A stretch of 64,000 bases of DNA from UBA2387 sp019454665 (GTDB taxonomy: Bacteria > Armatimonadota > Fimbriimonadia > Fimbriimonadales > Fimbriimonadaceae). The first letter of the stretch is position 1; each line of letters starts with the position of its first letter. A program made the position numbers and the translations under genes. Where the stretch lies: assembly GCA_045862995.1 (NCBI GenBank), contig BTVX01000006.1:62001-126000 (forward strand), in the 5' to 3' direction. The notes under the pieces were generated by a model. The model made no database searches, had not been told where the DNA came from, and was given only the letters and a program-made list of their open reading frames with translations. Positions 25,589 to 34,519 of this stretch are shown here, piece after piece.

Positions 25589-26336
25589 GCGTTGGTTGTT
25601 GGCGCCGCTGGCGGTTGGTCTGATCGGTTGCTCGCAGGAGCCTCCCAAGGCCGAGGCCCCTCAGACCGAGGCGCCTGTCGCGGTGACCGACCCGGCCCCC
25701 GAGCCGGAGCCCGCGGTGTCTGGCACCTTGATCCGTTTCAAGCCGCCCGTCGGCGTGGCCGAGCGCTACCGCAGCACGGTTCGCGTCGAGCAGTCCCAAG
25801 AAGGCGCCGAGGGCATGCCGGCCGGTCCCCACTCGCTGACTATGGAGACGCTCGTCGAAGCCAAGGCCGTGGCCAACGGCGAGAACTTCCAGATCGAAGA
25901 GAAGGTGGTGGAAGCCAAGGTGACCGGCACCGGCATGCTCGAGGCGCAAGCCGCGCAGATGCAGGCCCAGCGCCAAGGTCAAAGCCGCACCTACCAGCGC
26001 AACGAACTCGGCGAGCCCGTCCGCGACCCGAACGCGCCCGGCGCGATCCCGCTCCTGGTGACGTTGCCCCGCGTGGGCATCGCCAAGGGCTTCAAGTGGA
26101 CGGCTCAGATGCTCGTCTCGCCCGCCTTGATGGGCGTCGAATACACCGTCACCGACTTGACACCGGACGAAGTGCAGCTTGAGGGACGGCTGTTCGGCGA
26201 GGGGGTCAGCCAGGAGAAGCCCCTGCGGATCTCGCTGAACGCTCGGACGGGGCAAGTGAAGACGATGGAAGGCAACGTGGCCGTGGTCCGCAACGGGGTC
26301 TTGTCCACGATCGAGATCCAGCAGTCACCGGCTTAG
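25581..26336 (+). CDS. Hypothetical lipoprotein
   Basis: The protein has 251 residues when the TTG at 25581 is taken, which has GGGAG at a good distance and yields LAKRWLLAPLAVGLIGC, a compact lipoprotein signal. TTG 25560 is possible too. After the lipidated Cys there is an acidic, Pro-rich linker (EAPQTEAPVAVTDPAPEPEP) and then a beta-rich domain (GVAERYRSTVRVEQSQEG, FKWTAQMLVSP and VEYTVTDLTPDEVQLEG). This resembles DUF6263-like lipoproteins, where a repeated 'L-x-x-x-x-G' strand pattern occurs. Function unknown. The start overlaps the stop of the cyclic-nucleotide-binding protein gene. Confidence 0.7.
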   Translation: MAKRWLLAPLAVGLIGCSQEPPKAEAPQTEAPVAVTDPAPEPEPAVSGTLIRFKPPVGVAERYRSTVRVEQSQEGAEGMPAGPHSLTMETLVEAKAVANGENFQIEEKVVEAKVTGTGMLEAQAAQMQAQRQGQSRTYQRNELGEPVRDPNAPGAIPLLVTLPRVGIAKGFKWTAQMLVSPALMGVEYTVTDLTPDEVQLEGRLFGEGVSQEKPLRISLNARTGQVKTMEGNVAVVRNGVLSTIEIQQSPA

Positions 26337-26363
26337 CGTTGCCCCGCATCCGGCCTCCGGCCA

Positions 26364-26383
26364 CCTTCTCCCCAAGGAGAAGG
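26364..26383. terminator. Stem-loop after the lipoprotein gene
   Basis: CCTTCTCC-CCAA-GGAGAAGG is a perfect 8-bp hairpin 28 bases past the stop codon. It has no T run, so termination is uncertain; it may instead be part of the neighbouring intergenic repeat. Confidence 0.35.
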
Positions 26384-26399
26384 ACTGTTACCAGACGTC

Positions 26400-26482
26400 G
26401 GCAACCCAGGCTTCTCCACCGCTGGCGGGGGAGATGTCGCGAAGCGACAGAGGGGGAACCGCCAACCGCCAACCGCCAACGC
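26400..26482. repeat. Intergenic repeat element with heptamer tract
   Basis: This non-coding stretch between convergent genes holds a GTCGC-GAA-GCGAC hairpin (26436-26448) in a GGGGGAGATGTCGCGAAGCG context and three tandem heptamers AACCGCC (26457-26477). Similar 'gctggcggagatgtcgcgaagcgacagagggg' phrases recur between genes of several environmental phyla, so it is probably a dispersed chromosomal repeat. Only one copy is in this window. Confidence 0.45.
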
Positions 26483-29400
26483 TCACACCACCAGCTTCAG
26501 CGTCAGAATCTCGAATGGCTTGTACTCGAACGGGACCACCCCGTCCGCCACTTCGAGCTGGCTCAACGCGTTCTCTTCCAGATCGCACAGCCACGCCTGG
26601 CGGATCGGGCGGGCGCAGGAGACCTCGGCGCTGCCCCGAGCGTTGTGGCATTCGTACAGGCGAACCACCAACCCCGCGTCGTCCTCGGCCTTCTTGACCG
26701 CTTCCACCACGATGTTCTCGTCCTCGCACGCCACCAGCGGCGGAGTCGAGGCAGCCACACCCGCGCCCGGCTCGACCGGGAGCACGCGAACCGGGGCATT
26801 CAGGGCATACGCCGCCGCAACCACACCCGCATGGTGGTAGCACCCGATGTGAGGCAGCAGCACATAAGAGAAGCGGTGGACGCCCATGTCGCATTCGGGG
26901 TCGGGCGCTTTGGGCGAGCGGAGCAACGTCAGGCGGATCGTGTTGCCGTGGATGTCGTGGCCGTACTTGCCGTCGTTGAGCAACGCGACGCCCTGCCCGC
27001 CTTCGCTCAGGTCCACCCACTTCTGCGCGCAAATCTCGAACTTGGCCAGGTCCCAACTCGTGTTGTAGTGCGTGGGGCGCTCGACGTTCCCGAACTGGAT
27101 CTCGCACGTCGTGCGAGCCGCATTCACGTTGCACGGGAACGCGACCTTGAGCATCTTGTCCTCTTCGTGCCAGGCGATCTCGGTGTCGAACCGGATCCCG
27201 GGCGTAGGCCCGAGGCTGATGCGCTGCCGGATACGGCTCTTGCCGAACGAACGGACGGTTTCGACCGCCACCCGAACAGGGCCGCGCTCGACCACCTCGA
27301 AGCTCTCGACGCGCAGCAACTCGCGCACGGTCTCGTGGCTGAACACGTCAATGTCCCAAGCCGACCAGAACAGAGGCTTGTCGTCGAACAACTGAAACAC
27401 GTTGGCCACGCGACCGGGCGCGACGAACTCGGTGCCGTCGCCCAGGCTCGTGATGCTGGTGATGTTGCCGTTCGCATCGAACCGGACGCTGAGTTCGTGG
27501 TTCTCGATGCGGCGGGCCGAAGCCTTCAGGCGGTGTTTCACCGTCGGCTGAGCGTGGCCCAAGTCGCCGACCACCACGCCACCAAGGGCGCTCGCCGGCG
27601 TTTCGAACATCAGCGACCGCTCGCCAAACGCTTCGACGACCTGGACCGGATACACCTCGTGACCGGCGGCGAAGCTGGTCGGGGTCTCCTCGTCGGTCCA
27701 CGGCAGGTTGGCTTGCGCGGCGACTTCGGCGTTGTGGAAGACGGCCACGGGCCGGTTCATGCCCGAGCGATCCAGCTTCGACGCGATCGCCCGGAGCGAG
27801 TCGTCCACGATCTTCTGGCCCACACGAAGCACCTCGGCATAGTCGCGATCCGAATCTACGTACACCTCGCGCACCGACGAACCCGGGATGATGTCGTGGA
27901 ATTGGTTGAGCAACACGAGCTTCCACGCTGATTCAAGCTCGGCGGCGGGATACGTTTGGGGGTAGCCCTCCACGAAGCACGCCAGCGCTTCGGCGTCCCG
28001 AAGCAAGAACTCGCACTCGCGGTTGAACTTCTTGTTCTTGGCTTGGCTGGTGTAGGTGCCTCGGTGAAGCTCCAGGTACAGCTCGCCGACCCAAGTCGCC
28101 AGGTCGCGGGACTTGGACTTGGCCTCGTCGAAGAAGCTCAGCGCCGTCTTGCCGAACTCAACGTCGGGCAGGTTCGAGCATCGCTTGGCGCGGCGCAGAA
28201 ATTCGATGTGCTGCTCAGTCGGTCCGCCACCGCCGTCGCCCCAGCCGAACACGTACAGCGACTTGTCGCTTCGCGCGTGGTCCTTGTAGTTCTTCGTTCC
28301 GAAGACGATCTGCTTGGGCGTGCACTCGCCGATGTAGGTGTCGGCGGGTGGGAAGTGGGTCCACACCTTGGTGCCGTCAATGCCCTGCCACCAGAACGTG
28401 TGGTGGGGGAACTTGTTGAACTGGTTCCAGCTGATCTTCTGCGTCAGGAAGTAGCGGATGCCCATCTTGCGCAGGATCTGGGGCAGCGCGGCGGAGTAGC
28501 CGAACACGTCCGGCAGCCACATGTCGCGCGTCTCGTAACCGAACTTCTCGCGGAAGTAGCGGCGCCCATAAAGGAACTGGCGCACCAGCGACTCCGCACC
28601 CGTGAGATTGCAGTCGGCTTCGATCCACATGGAGCCAACCGGCTCCCATTGCCCCCGCCCGATCGCCTCCTTCACTCTGGCGAAGAGCGTCGGATACTCC
28701 TTCTCGAGCCACTCGTACTGTGCCGCCTGGGAGTGGACGAACACGTACTCGGGGTACTGGTCCATCAGGTCGAGCTGCGTGGCCGTGGTGTGGGCCATCT
28801 TGTGCTTCGTGATCTCGATGGGCCAAAGCCAAGCCGTGTCGAGATGGGCGTGCCCGACCGGCGTGATCGAGTGCTTGAGTTCGCCCGTGAGGCTGCCCGT
28901 GGCGTCCTTGAGCGCCTTGCGGCAGGCCGGGACGGCGAGTCGGCCGTCCATCGCCCAGAGGTTGCAGACCTCGTTCATGCCGCGCAGGAGCGTCTGAAAA
29001 GCCGGGTCGTCCTCGGCCGTGGCCTCCAGCAGGCTGCGGGCGAACGCCATGTCGTAGAAGAGGGCCTTGACGTCCTCGTGGATCAACACCAACTCGGCCC
29101 CGTCCACGGTGGCCACCAGAGCCTCGCGGGGCAGTTCCTTGAGGTGGACGCGGCATTCGGGGTTGCCCGTGTACGACTGGATGTACTGGACAAACGCTCC
29201 CGGCTTGGCATCGGGCATCACGGGCCACACGTCGTGCGGGCCATCGATCCCGCGCACGGGCGAGTTCTTGCGCCATGCCGTGCTCTCGGATCCGAGCCGC
29301 GCGAACAGGCCCACGCTCTCGCCCGCAAACCGTTTGGGCACCGAGCCCTTCAGTCGAAACCAAACCGTTCGGTAGGCAGGCCCGTAGCGGAATCCTGCCT

Positions 29401-29563
29401 CGATGGGCTTGAACTCGGCCTTCTTGGCCGCATTCTCGTCGCGACACGCCGTTTCGCAGTACTCGATCTGAAGCGGTTCCCGCTCGCCGAGGATGGCTGG
29501 CTTGAGGTCGTTCTCGATGAACTGGTCAATGCGGCGACGGGTGATTTCGGGGTGCTTGAGCAT
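26483..29563 (-). CDS. Alpha-mannosidase, glycoside hydrolase family 38
   Basis: GH38 enzymes remove alpha-linked mannose with a Zn2+-dependent, retaining mechanism. The 1026-residue length is normal for the long bacterial/vacuolar type. An N-terminal beta domain (about 1-225) precedes the catalytic barrel: VGHAHLDTAWLWP gives zinc ligands His240 and Asp242, MWLPDVFGYS gives the predicted nucleophile Asp352, and SMWIEADCNL and GWGDGGGGPT match conserved active-site segments. The central three-helix domain and C-terminal beta domains follow. There is no signal peptide, so it is probably cytoplasmic and acts on imported oligosaccharides. No sugar transporter is directly adjacent. Confidence 0.93.
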   Translation of the reverse strand: MLKHPEITRRRIDQFIENDLKPAILGEREPLQIEYCETACRDENAAKKAEFKPIEAGFRYGPAYRTVWFRLKGSVPKRFAGESVGLFARLGSESTAWRKNSPVRGIDGPHDVWPVMPDAKPGAFVQYIQSYTGNPECRVHLKELPREALVATVDGAELVLIHEDVKALFYDMAFARSLLEATAEDDPAFQTLLRGMNEVCNLWAMDGRLAVPACRKALKDATGSLTGELKHSITPVGHAHLDTAWLWPIEITKHKMAHTTATQLDLMDQYPEYVFVHSQAAQYEWLEKEYPTLFARVKEAIGRGQWEPVGSMWIEADCNLTGAESLVRQFLYGRRYFREKFGYETRDMWLPDVFGYSAALPQILRKMGIRYFLTQKISWNQFNKFPHHTFWWQGIDGTKVWTHFPPADTYIGECTPKQIVFGTKNYKDHARSDKSLYVFGWGDGGGGPTEQHIEFLRRAKRCSNLPDVEFGKTALSFFDEAKSKSRDLATWVGELYLELHRGTYTSQAKNKKFNRECEFLLRDAEALACFVEGYPQTYPAAELESAWKLVLLNQFHDIIPGSSVREVYVDSDRDYAEVLRVGQKIVDDSLRAIASKLDRSGMNRPVAVFHNAEVAAQANLPWTDEETPTSFAAGHEVYPVQVVEAFGERSLMFETPASALGGVVVGDLGHAQPTVKHRLKASARRIENHELSVRFDANGNITSITSLGDGTEFVAPGRVANVFQLFDDKPLFWSAWDIDVFSHETVRELLRVESFEVVERGPVRVAVETVRSFGKSRIRQRISLGPTPGIRFDTEIAWHEEDKMLKVAFPCNVNAARTTCEIQFGNVERPTHYNTSWDLAKFEICAQKWVDLSEGGQGVALLNDGKYGHDIHGNTIRLTLLRSPKAPDPECDMGVHRFSYVLLPHIGCYHHAGVVAAAYALNAPVRVLPVEPGAGVAASTPPLVACEDENIVVEAVKKAEDDAGLVVRLYECHNARGSAEVSCARPIRQAWLCDLEENALSQLEVADGVVPFEYKPFEILTLKLVV

Positions 29564-29620
29564 GGAGGATCGGAGACTCCGATGGCTCGGAGGATACCTT
29601 CAGAGTCAGCCTTCGCTTGA

Positions 29621-29752
29621 CTGGCGGGTCGCGCTCCGTCGCGCCCGCAACTATGGGAGCATGGCTGGAGGGGCGCGCTCCGTCGCGCCCTCAACAATGG
29701 GAGCATGACTGGAGGGGCGCGCTCCGTCGCGCCCGCAACTATGGGGGCATGA
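29621..29752. repeat. Three tandem 44-bp repeats between genes
   Basis: Three near-identical 44-bp units begin at 29621, 29665 and 29709. Each has a GGCGCGCTCCGTCGCGCC-type core that can fold back (GGCGCG with CGCGCC) and then a CAACTATGGGAGCATG-like tail. Differences between units are few, suggesting recent duplication. They lie between the 3' end of the GlmL-like gene and the start of the mannosidase gene, both on the minus strand. Short open frames across them are artefacts. Confidence 0.85.
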
Positions 29753-29785
29753 CGGAGCATGCCTCTCCATCTCGACGGGCGAACC

Positions 29786-31657
29786 CTACGGCAACGGCAG
29801 GCCGAACGCCGACAGGTACTTGCGCATCATCTCCACGCGGCCGGGCGTCGTCAGTTCGACGTTGAACGGGCGGCCACGCGCGTCGAGCATCACGCCCACC
29901 GTGCCTCCTTCCAGCGTCACCGCTCGCTCTTGGCCCTTGCCCTTGCCGACATCGAAGCCCCGGGCGGGGCGGATGACGGCCTCGCGGCGCTCGTTGCGCC
30001 CAAGCGGGACGACCTTGATCTCGCCGAACGCCACATCGTGAGTCAGTCCGTCCATGGTCACGCTCATGCAGGGTTCGCCCAATTTGCCCGTGCCCACGGG
30101 TGCGACGCAGTGGCCGCAGCGGATGATGCAGTCGTACTCGAACACTTGGGTCGCGGCTTGCTCGTGGTGTTCGCTCAGCACACCGAGGTGTGGCGTCATA
30201 AAGATCGAGTCAATGGTCAGCATGGTCACGCCCTCGGGCTGATAGGCGTCCATCATCATCAACGCCGATTGGGCGCGGCGCGGGGCATGGCTGAGCACGC
30301 CGCCCGAGCCGATGATCATGTCCAGTTCCATCATGCGGATGAGCGTGTCGGTCGCTGCGTTCTCTTCGAACATCTTGCCCACGTCCATCTGGCGCTGCAC
30401 GCCGACCAGGCCTCGGGCGAGCGATTTGTGGTGGTGGAACGCCAAGCGCAGGGCCTCGCGCGCCACAGCCTGCTCGATGAGCAAGTCCTCGTAGGCGTGG
30501 GGGATCGTCGTGGGCCGGATCATCTTGTTGCGGAGTCGGTTCTTGACCTCCGAAGGGTCAATTTCGAACGGCAACCACCGCGCGATCTTCTCGATGCCGG
30601 CTTCTTTGAGCACGTTGCAGATCGAGTAGCTCATGCCCAGGTTCGCCGAGACCGTGCGGTTGAACACGCGGTCCACGGCTTGCCCGTCGGCGTCGTACTT
30701 GATGACGTCCGAGAACACGTCGGTGGTCGCGCCGCCGATGTCCACGGCTAGGATGTTCAGGTTCTCCTTGCGCGCGTAGTTCTTGATGAGCTTGCCGACC
30801 GCGTTCGGCGTCGCCATGACCTCTTCGCTGGTCCAGTCGAGCAGCTTGGAGTAGCCCGGTGCCTGCTGCATGACGTGCTCCAAGAACAGTTCGTGAATCT
30901 CGTCGCGGGCCGGGTCGAGGTTCTCGCGGTCGGTGGTGGGCCGCAGGTTGGGCACGACTTTGGTGGCGATGCCCTCGCCCAGCGTTTGCTTCACCTCGTT
31001 CTGGCAATCCTGGTTGCCCGCATAGATGACCGGCAGCTTCATGTCGCCGAAACGCGGCTTGGGATCGGCGGCGCGGATGATCTCGGCCATCTCGATCTGC
31101 TGCTTGGATTGGCCGCCGTCGGTGCCCCCGGACATGAGGATGATGTCCGGCCGCAGCTGGCGCAATCGCTTGACCTTCTCGAAGTCTTTGCGCCCGTCGT
31201 CCTTGGCGAGCGTATCCATGAGGATCGCGCCCGCGCCGAGAGCGGCGCGCTCCGCCGATTCGGCGCTGATGTTCTTGACGAGCCCGGCGACCATCATCTG
31301 AAGGCCGCCGCCCGCCGAGCTCGTGGACACGTAGAGGTCGGAGCCGTCCAGGTCGTCGCTCCGATCCCCGCTCTTGACGCCCTCTTTGTACAAGCGCGCG
31401 ACGGTCCCGTTCTTGATCAGCTTGCGCCGCCCCGTTTTGAAGCCTTCGGGCACGGTGTTCTCGGTGAGTTCTTCGAGTTCGGTGATTGCGTTCAGAACGC
31501 CGATGGTGACGTCTTCGAACGGTCTCTCGACGGTGGTCGGGGCTTCACCACGCGCGACGAGCCGGTACTCGCCTTGGTCGTTCCGCTCGATGAGGATGGC
31601 TTTGGTGGTCGTCGAACCGCAGTCGGTCGCCACGATGCGCTTGATGTCGTCGGCCAT
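29786..31657 (-). CDS. GlmL/MutL-family ASKHA ATPase (glutamate mutase accessory-like)
   Basis: The family includes MutL/GlmL, linked to reactivation of the coenzyme-B12-dependent glutamate (methylaspartate) mutase. The 623-residue protein has ASKHA-fold ATP-binding loops: phosphate-1 ATDCGSTTTKAILIE near the N-terminus, the DIILMSGGTDGG segment, phosphate-2-like ILAVDIGGATTDVFS and a late VIGSGG-like GSGGVLSHAP. These and the GLVKNISAESAERAALGAGA segment match the family. The mutase subunits (GlmE/GlmS or MamB/MamA) are absent from the window, so the partner is unknown and the role may differ. The tandem repeats lie directly downstream. Confidence 0.85.
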   Translation of the reverse strand: MADDIKRIVATDCGSTTTKAILIERNDQGEYRLVARGEAPTTVERPFEDVTIGVLNAITELEELTENTVPEGFKTGRRKLIKNGTVARLYKEGVKSGDRSDDLDGSDLYVSTSSAGGGLQMMVAGLVKNISAESAERAALGAGAILMDTLAKDDGRKDFEKVKRLRQLRPDIILMSGGTDGGQSKQQIEMAEIIRAADPKPRFGDMKLPVIYAGNQDCQNEVKQTLGEGIATKVVPNLRPTTDRENLDPARDEIHELFLEHVMQQAPGYSKLLDWTSEEVMATPNAVGKLIKNYARKENLNILAVDIGGATTDVFSDVIKYDADGQAVDRVFNRTVSANLGMSYSICNVLKEAGIEKIARWLPFEIDPSEVKNRLRNKMIRPTTIPHAYEDLLIEQAVAREALRLAFHHHKSLARGLVGVQRQMDVGKMFEENAATDTLIRMMELDMIIGSGGVLSHAPRRAQSALMMMDAYQPEGVTMLTIDSIFMTPHLGVLSEHHEQAATQVFEYDCIIRCGHCVAPVGTGKLGEPCMSVTMDGLTHDVAFGEIKVVPLGRNERREAVIRPARGFDVGKGKGQERAVTLEGGTVGVMLDARGRPFNVELTTPGRVEMMRKYLSAFGLPLP

Positions 31658-31724
31658 GTGAGGCTTAGATTATGACCGGAAACACGCTTGCTCGGCTTGG
31701 CGCGCGGGCCGACGCCCTTGAAAA

Positions 31725-31765
31725 ACGCGAAAGGGCAGGAAGGAGTCGGTCAAACTCCTTCCTGC
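31725..31765 (-). terminator. Terminator-like hairpin after the PEP-CTERM gene
   Basis: A perfect 12-bp stem (GCAGGAAGGAGT at 31735-31746 with ACTCCTTCCTGC at 31754-31765) and 7-base loop is followed on the minus strand by CCTTTCGCGTTTTTC, so the T run begins several bases late. It is probably the intrinsic terminator for the gene ending at 31807. Confidence 0.7.
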
Positions 31766-31806
31766 AGGTAAGAACTGCACGCTTCCGAGAGGAAGCTTGT
31801 TGTTCG

Positions 31807-32598
31807 TTACTTCGCGGACTTGCGTCGGCGTCGCAGAACCGCCGCGCCGAGGCCAGCGCCGAGAGCCACGAGCGAAGCGGGCTCCGGAACCGGGTTGACG
31901 TCGCCGGGGGTGATCTTGAAGTCTGCGGGGAGCGGGCCGTTGCCGGAACCGCCGCCATCCGTACCGCTCATCGCGGAACCGTCGGCTGCGACTTCGAAGG
32001 CGACCTTGTCACCGCTGGTGAGCACCACATAGGCGTCGGCCGAGTTGTTCGCGCCGAAGCCGCCGAAGTCCACACCGCCGAACTCGGCACCGTAGAGCTT
32101 CTCGCCCGCTTGGCCGGAACCGAAGGCAACCGAATCCTCGATGGCGGACCAGTGAGTGGCATCCACGGAGCCGTCCATGTTGGCGTCGATCGAGTCACCG
32201 ACCTGACCGGTGAAGTCCTGAACCACCAGGTAGGTGCTGGTGCCCGTGTTGAGCGTGAAGGCGTTGCCCGACTGGACGTTGGAGCTCGTGCTGGCGTTCT
32301 GGGACATCTGGTGCTCCATGTTCTGGAGGAGCAGAAGGCCGTTCTCGCCGGAAACCACGTTGTCGAGGCTCAGGGCCGAGGTGATCGTGCCAGCGTTCTC
32401 CGCGCCACCCGAAATCTCGATGACCGTGAGGTTCGAGAGATTCTGATTCGCGCCGGACTTGATCTCGACGTACTGCCAGCCGGATGCGTCGATGCGGCTA
32501 GCGTCGCGAACGATCTCGCTGAAGTTGACCTGAGATTGCGCAGCCACCATGGACGAGGCGCCCAGAGCTGCGGACCATGCATAGAAGCGTACGTTCAT
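31807..32598 (-). CDS. PEP-CTERM sorting domain protein
   Basis: This exported 263-residue protein has a signal peptide (MNVRFYAWSAALGASSMVAA) and an Asn/Ser/Gly-rich mature region. The C-terminal PEP-CTERM tripartite signal is VPEPASL, a hydrophobic helix (VALGAGLGAAVL), then RRRRK. Such proteins are processed by an exosortase and are usually surface or matrix components. DANMDGSVDATHW resembles a dockerin-like/EF-hand calcium loop. ATG 32598 is preferred because GGGAGG lies 8 bases upstream, whereas ATG 32604 is too close. A strong promoter is at 32731-32759 and a terminator follows. No exosortase gene is in the window. Confidence 0.85.
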   Translation of the reverse strand: MNVRFYAWSAALGASSMVAAQSQVNFSEIVRDASRIDASGWQYVEIKSGANQNLSNLTVIEISGGAENAGTITSALSLDNVVSGENGLLLLQNMEHQMSQNASTSSNVQSGNAFTLNTGTSTYLVVQDFTGQVGDSIDANMDGSVDATHWSAIEDSVAFGSGQAGEKLYGAEFGGVDFGGFGANNSADAYVVLTSGDKVAFEVAADGSAMSGTDGGGSGNGPLPADFKITPGDVNPVPEPASLVALGAGLGAAVLRRRRKSAK

Positions 32599-32730
32599 AA
32601 CCATAACCTCCCAACCGAATGGGAATCGTAACCTCGAGCGTTCTGTGCGAGTCTCTCAACGCTCCTGCGGCAACCAAAGGGTAACCAGCCCTAACCGCAA
32701 AAGCAAGACTTACACTCCCGCTCGGTGTTC

Positions 32731-32759
32731 ATTCTATCACGCGTCCCCCCGAGTGTCAA
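32731..32759 (-). promoter_or_regulatory. Strong sigma-70-like promoter for the PEP-CTERM gene
   Basis: On the minus strand, TTGACA (32759-32754) and TAGAAT (32736-32731) are separated by exactly 17 bases. Transcription would begin near 32724, giving a leader of about 125 bases before the start codon. Confidence 0.75.
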
Positions 32760-32801
32760 TGCCTGATCGAAGAAAAGTGGACTTTTTCATCCCCGTCCGC
32801 C

Positions 32802-33626
32802 TCACTCGACCCGACGACGACAAACGACGGACCGACTCCGTAGTTGTACCACGTCCAGCGGCTCGACGCACACCTTCAGGGGCGTCGAGGCCGAATGAAC
32901 GACGGTTTTTTCATCCAGAAGCATCGCGACGTGCCCCGGCCAGTACACCAAATCGCCCCGGCGAAGGTCCCCCGAGACCTCTGTGCCCAGACTCGCCGCC
33001 TGCATGTCCGTGTCGCGAAGCGCAGGAACACCCGCGAAGGCCAAGGCGCACTGGACGAGGCCCGAGCAGTCTATCCCGAACCCGGATCGCCCGCCCCACC
33101 GGTAAGGCGTCTCGACGTAGCGGAGGGCCGTTTGCACGAAGTCGGCCAGCGTCTCGTCCAAAGCGATCAGGTGAGCGGCGTCCACGAACCCCCCGGAGTC
33201 CAGTTCGGCGTAGCGGGGCCCCATTTCCACCACTCGAACTCGCGACAGCGCGGACAACTCCTCCACGACGGGCGACTTGAAGTGCGCCTCGGCGAAGACC
33301 AGCGTTTGCACCGCCGAGACACGATGGGTCGGGTCGGAGAGCCTTGTGCTCAGGGCGTCCGAACGGACGTAGCCCACATAGCCGTCGAGACCGCACTGGC
33401 CCCACGACCACCCGGCCTGCGACTCGTACACCATGAACGGTTCGCCGAGCAGGAGTTGCGAGACGGCGCGGGCCGTCGGTCGGGGCCCCTCGGTCAGCGC
33501 CGCGTGGGGCACCACGACCTGGTTCGCCACGCCACGCACGAACTTGGCCGAGGGCACCTGGCCCTGCAAGTGCTCGGCGGCTATGTCGTCTCGATAGGGG
33601 TGCAGTCGGGGGTCCAGCGGGTTCAT
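32802..33626 (-). CDS. NlpC/P60 family cell-wall peptidase with SH3-like domains
   Basis: This is a probable gamma-D-Glu-diamino-acid endopeptidase acting on peptidoglycan stem peptides. The 274-residue protein ends with an NlpC/P60 domain: catalytic Cys187 in GFGIDCSGLVQ and His232 in YWPGHVAMLLD. Upstream, segments such as YESQAGWSWGQCGLDGYVGYV match the SH3b fold that precedes the catalytic domain in YkfC-type enzymes. There is no obvious signal peptide, so a cytoplasmic peptide-recycling role (YkfC-like) is plausible. The ATG overlaps the rmlA stop (ATGA), placing it at the end of an rmlB-rmlA-NlpC/P60 unit. Confidence 0.87.
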   Translation of the reverse strand: MNPLDPRLHPYRDDIAAEHLQGQVPSAKFVRGVANQVVVPHAALTEGPRPTARAVSQLLLGEPFMVYESQAGWSWGQCGLDGYVGYVRSDALSTRLSDPTHRVSAVQTLVFAEAHFKSPVVEELSALSRVRVVEMGPRYAELDSGGFVDAAHLIALDETLADFVQTALRYVETPYRWGGRSGFGIDCSGLVQCALAFAGVPALRDTDMQAASLGTEVSGDLRRGDLVYWPGHVAMLLDEKTVVHSASTPLKVCVEPLDVVQLRSRSVVCRRRVE

Positions 33627-34519
33627 CGTTGCTCCAGTCGTTGGCGGCCCTGGGCCAGCATCTTGCGGAGATAGGCCCGATACGCCTGCCCGCGATGCTC
33701 GGTCGCCAACCGTTCGAATTGCTCGTCGTCCACAAATCCCATGCGCCACGCGATCTCTTCCACACAGGCGATTTTGAGGCCCTGCCTCTGCTCGATCGTC
33801 CCGATGAACATGGCGGCTTGGAGCAGCGACTCGGGCGTGCCCGTATCGAGCCATGCCACGCCGCGCCCGAACATCTCGACGTGGAGTTGGCCGCGCTCCA
33901 GGTAGGTGCGGTTCACGTCGGTGATCTCCAGTTCGCCCCTTGGCGAAGGCTTCAGGCCTTTGGCGATGCCGCAAACCTGGTCGTCGTAGAAGTAGAGCCC
34001 GGTCACGGCGTAGTTGGATTGCGGCTGCTTGGGCTTCTCCTCGATGGCGGTGGGCTTGCCCTCGGCGTCGAACGAGACCACCCCGTATCGCTCCGGATCG
34101 TCCACCCAATAGGCGAACACGGTCGCGCCAGAAGGCCTTGCGGCCGTGGCTTGGAGCATCTTCGAGAGGCCCCGCGCATAGAAGATGTTGTCGCCGAGGA
34201 CCAGCGCCGAGGGGTGGCCGCCGACGAACTCCTCGCCGATCAGGAACGCTTGCGCCAAGCCGCCGGGGTTGGGCTGCACCGCATAGCGCAAATCGAGACC
34301 CCAAGAACCGCCGTCGCCGAGGAGCGCCTCGAACAAGGGCAAGTCGGTGGGTGTGGAGATGATGAGAATCTCGCGGATGCCCGCCAGCATGAGTGTGCTC
34401 AGCGGGTAGTAGATCATCGGCTTGTCGTAAACGGGCAGGAGTTGCTTGCTCACGACCTGGGTCGCGGGATGCAGGCGGGTTCCCGCTCCGCCTGCCAAGA
34501 TGATGCCGCGCCTCGTCAC
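33623..34519 (-). CDS. rmlA: Glucose-1-phosphate thymidylyltransferase RmlA
   Basis: RmlA makes dTDP-glucose from glucose-1-phosphate and dTTP, the first step toward dTDP-rhamnose and other deoxysugars. The 298-residue protein has the nucleotide-binding start RGIILAGGAGTRLHPAT, then SKQLLPVYDKPMIYYPLSTL, LGDNIFYARGL, and EEKPKQPQSNYAVTGLYFYD, all characteristic. The GTG start overlaps the rmlB stop by 4 bases. rmlC and rmlD are not in the window, so the final sugar is unknown. Confidence 0.96.
   Translation of the reverse strand: MTRRGIILAGGAGTRLHPATQVVSKQLLPVYDKPMIYYPLSTLMLAGIREILIISTPTDLPLFEALLGDGGSWGLDLRYAVQPNPGGLAQAFLIGEEFVGGHPSALVLGDNIFYARGLSKMLQATAARPSGATVFAYWVDDPERYGVVSFDAEGKPTAIEEKPKQPQSNYAVTGLYFYDDQVCGIAKGLKPSPRGELEITDVNRTYLERGQLHVEMFGRGVAWLDTGTPESLLQAAMFIGTIEQRQGLKIACVEEIAWRMGFVDDEQFERLATEHRGQAYRAYLRKMLAQGRQRLEQR

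Noticed and set aside
29617..29865. Short plus-strand frames across the 44-bp repeats
   Set aside because: The frames arise from the tandem repeat itself, which is not a multiple of three, and give Arg/Ala/Pro-rich nonsense.
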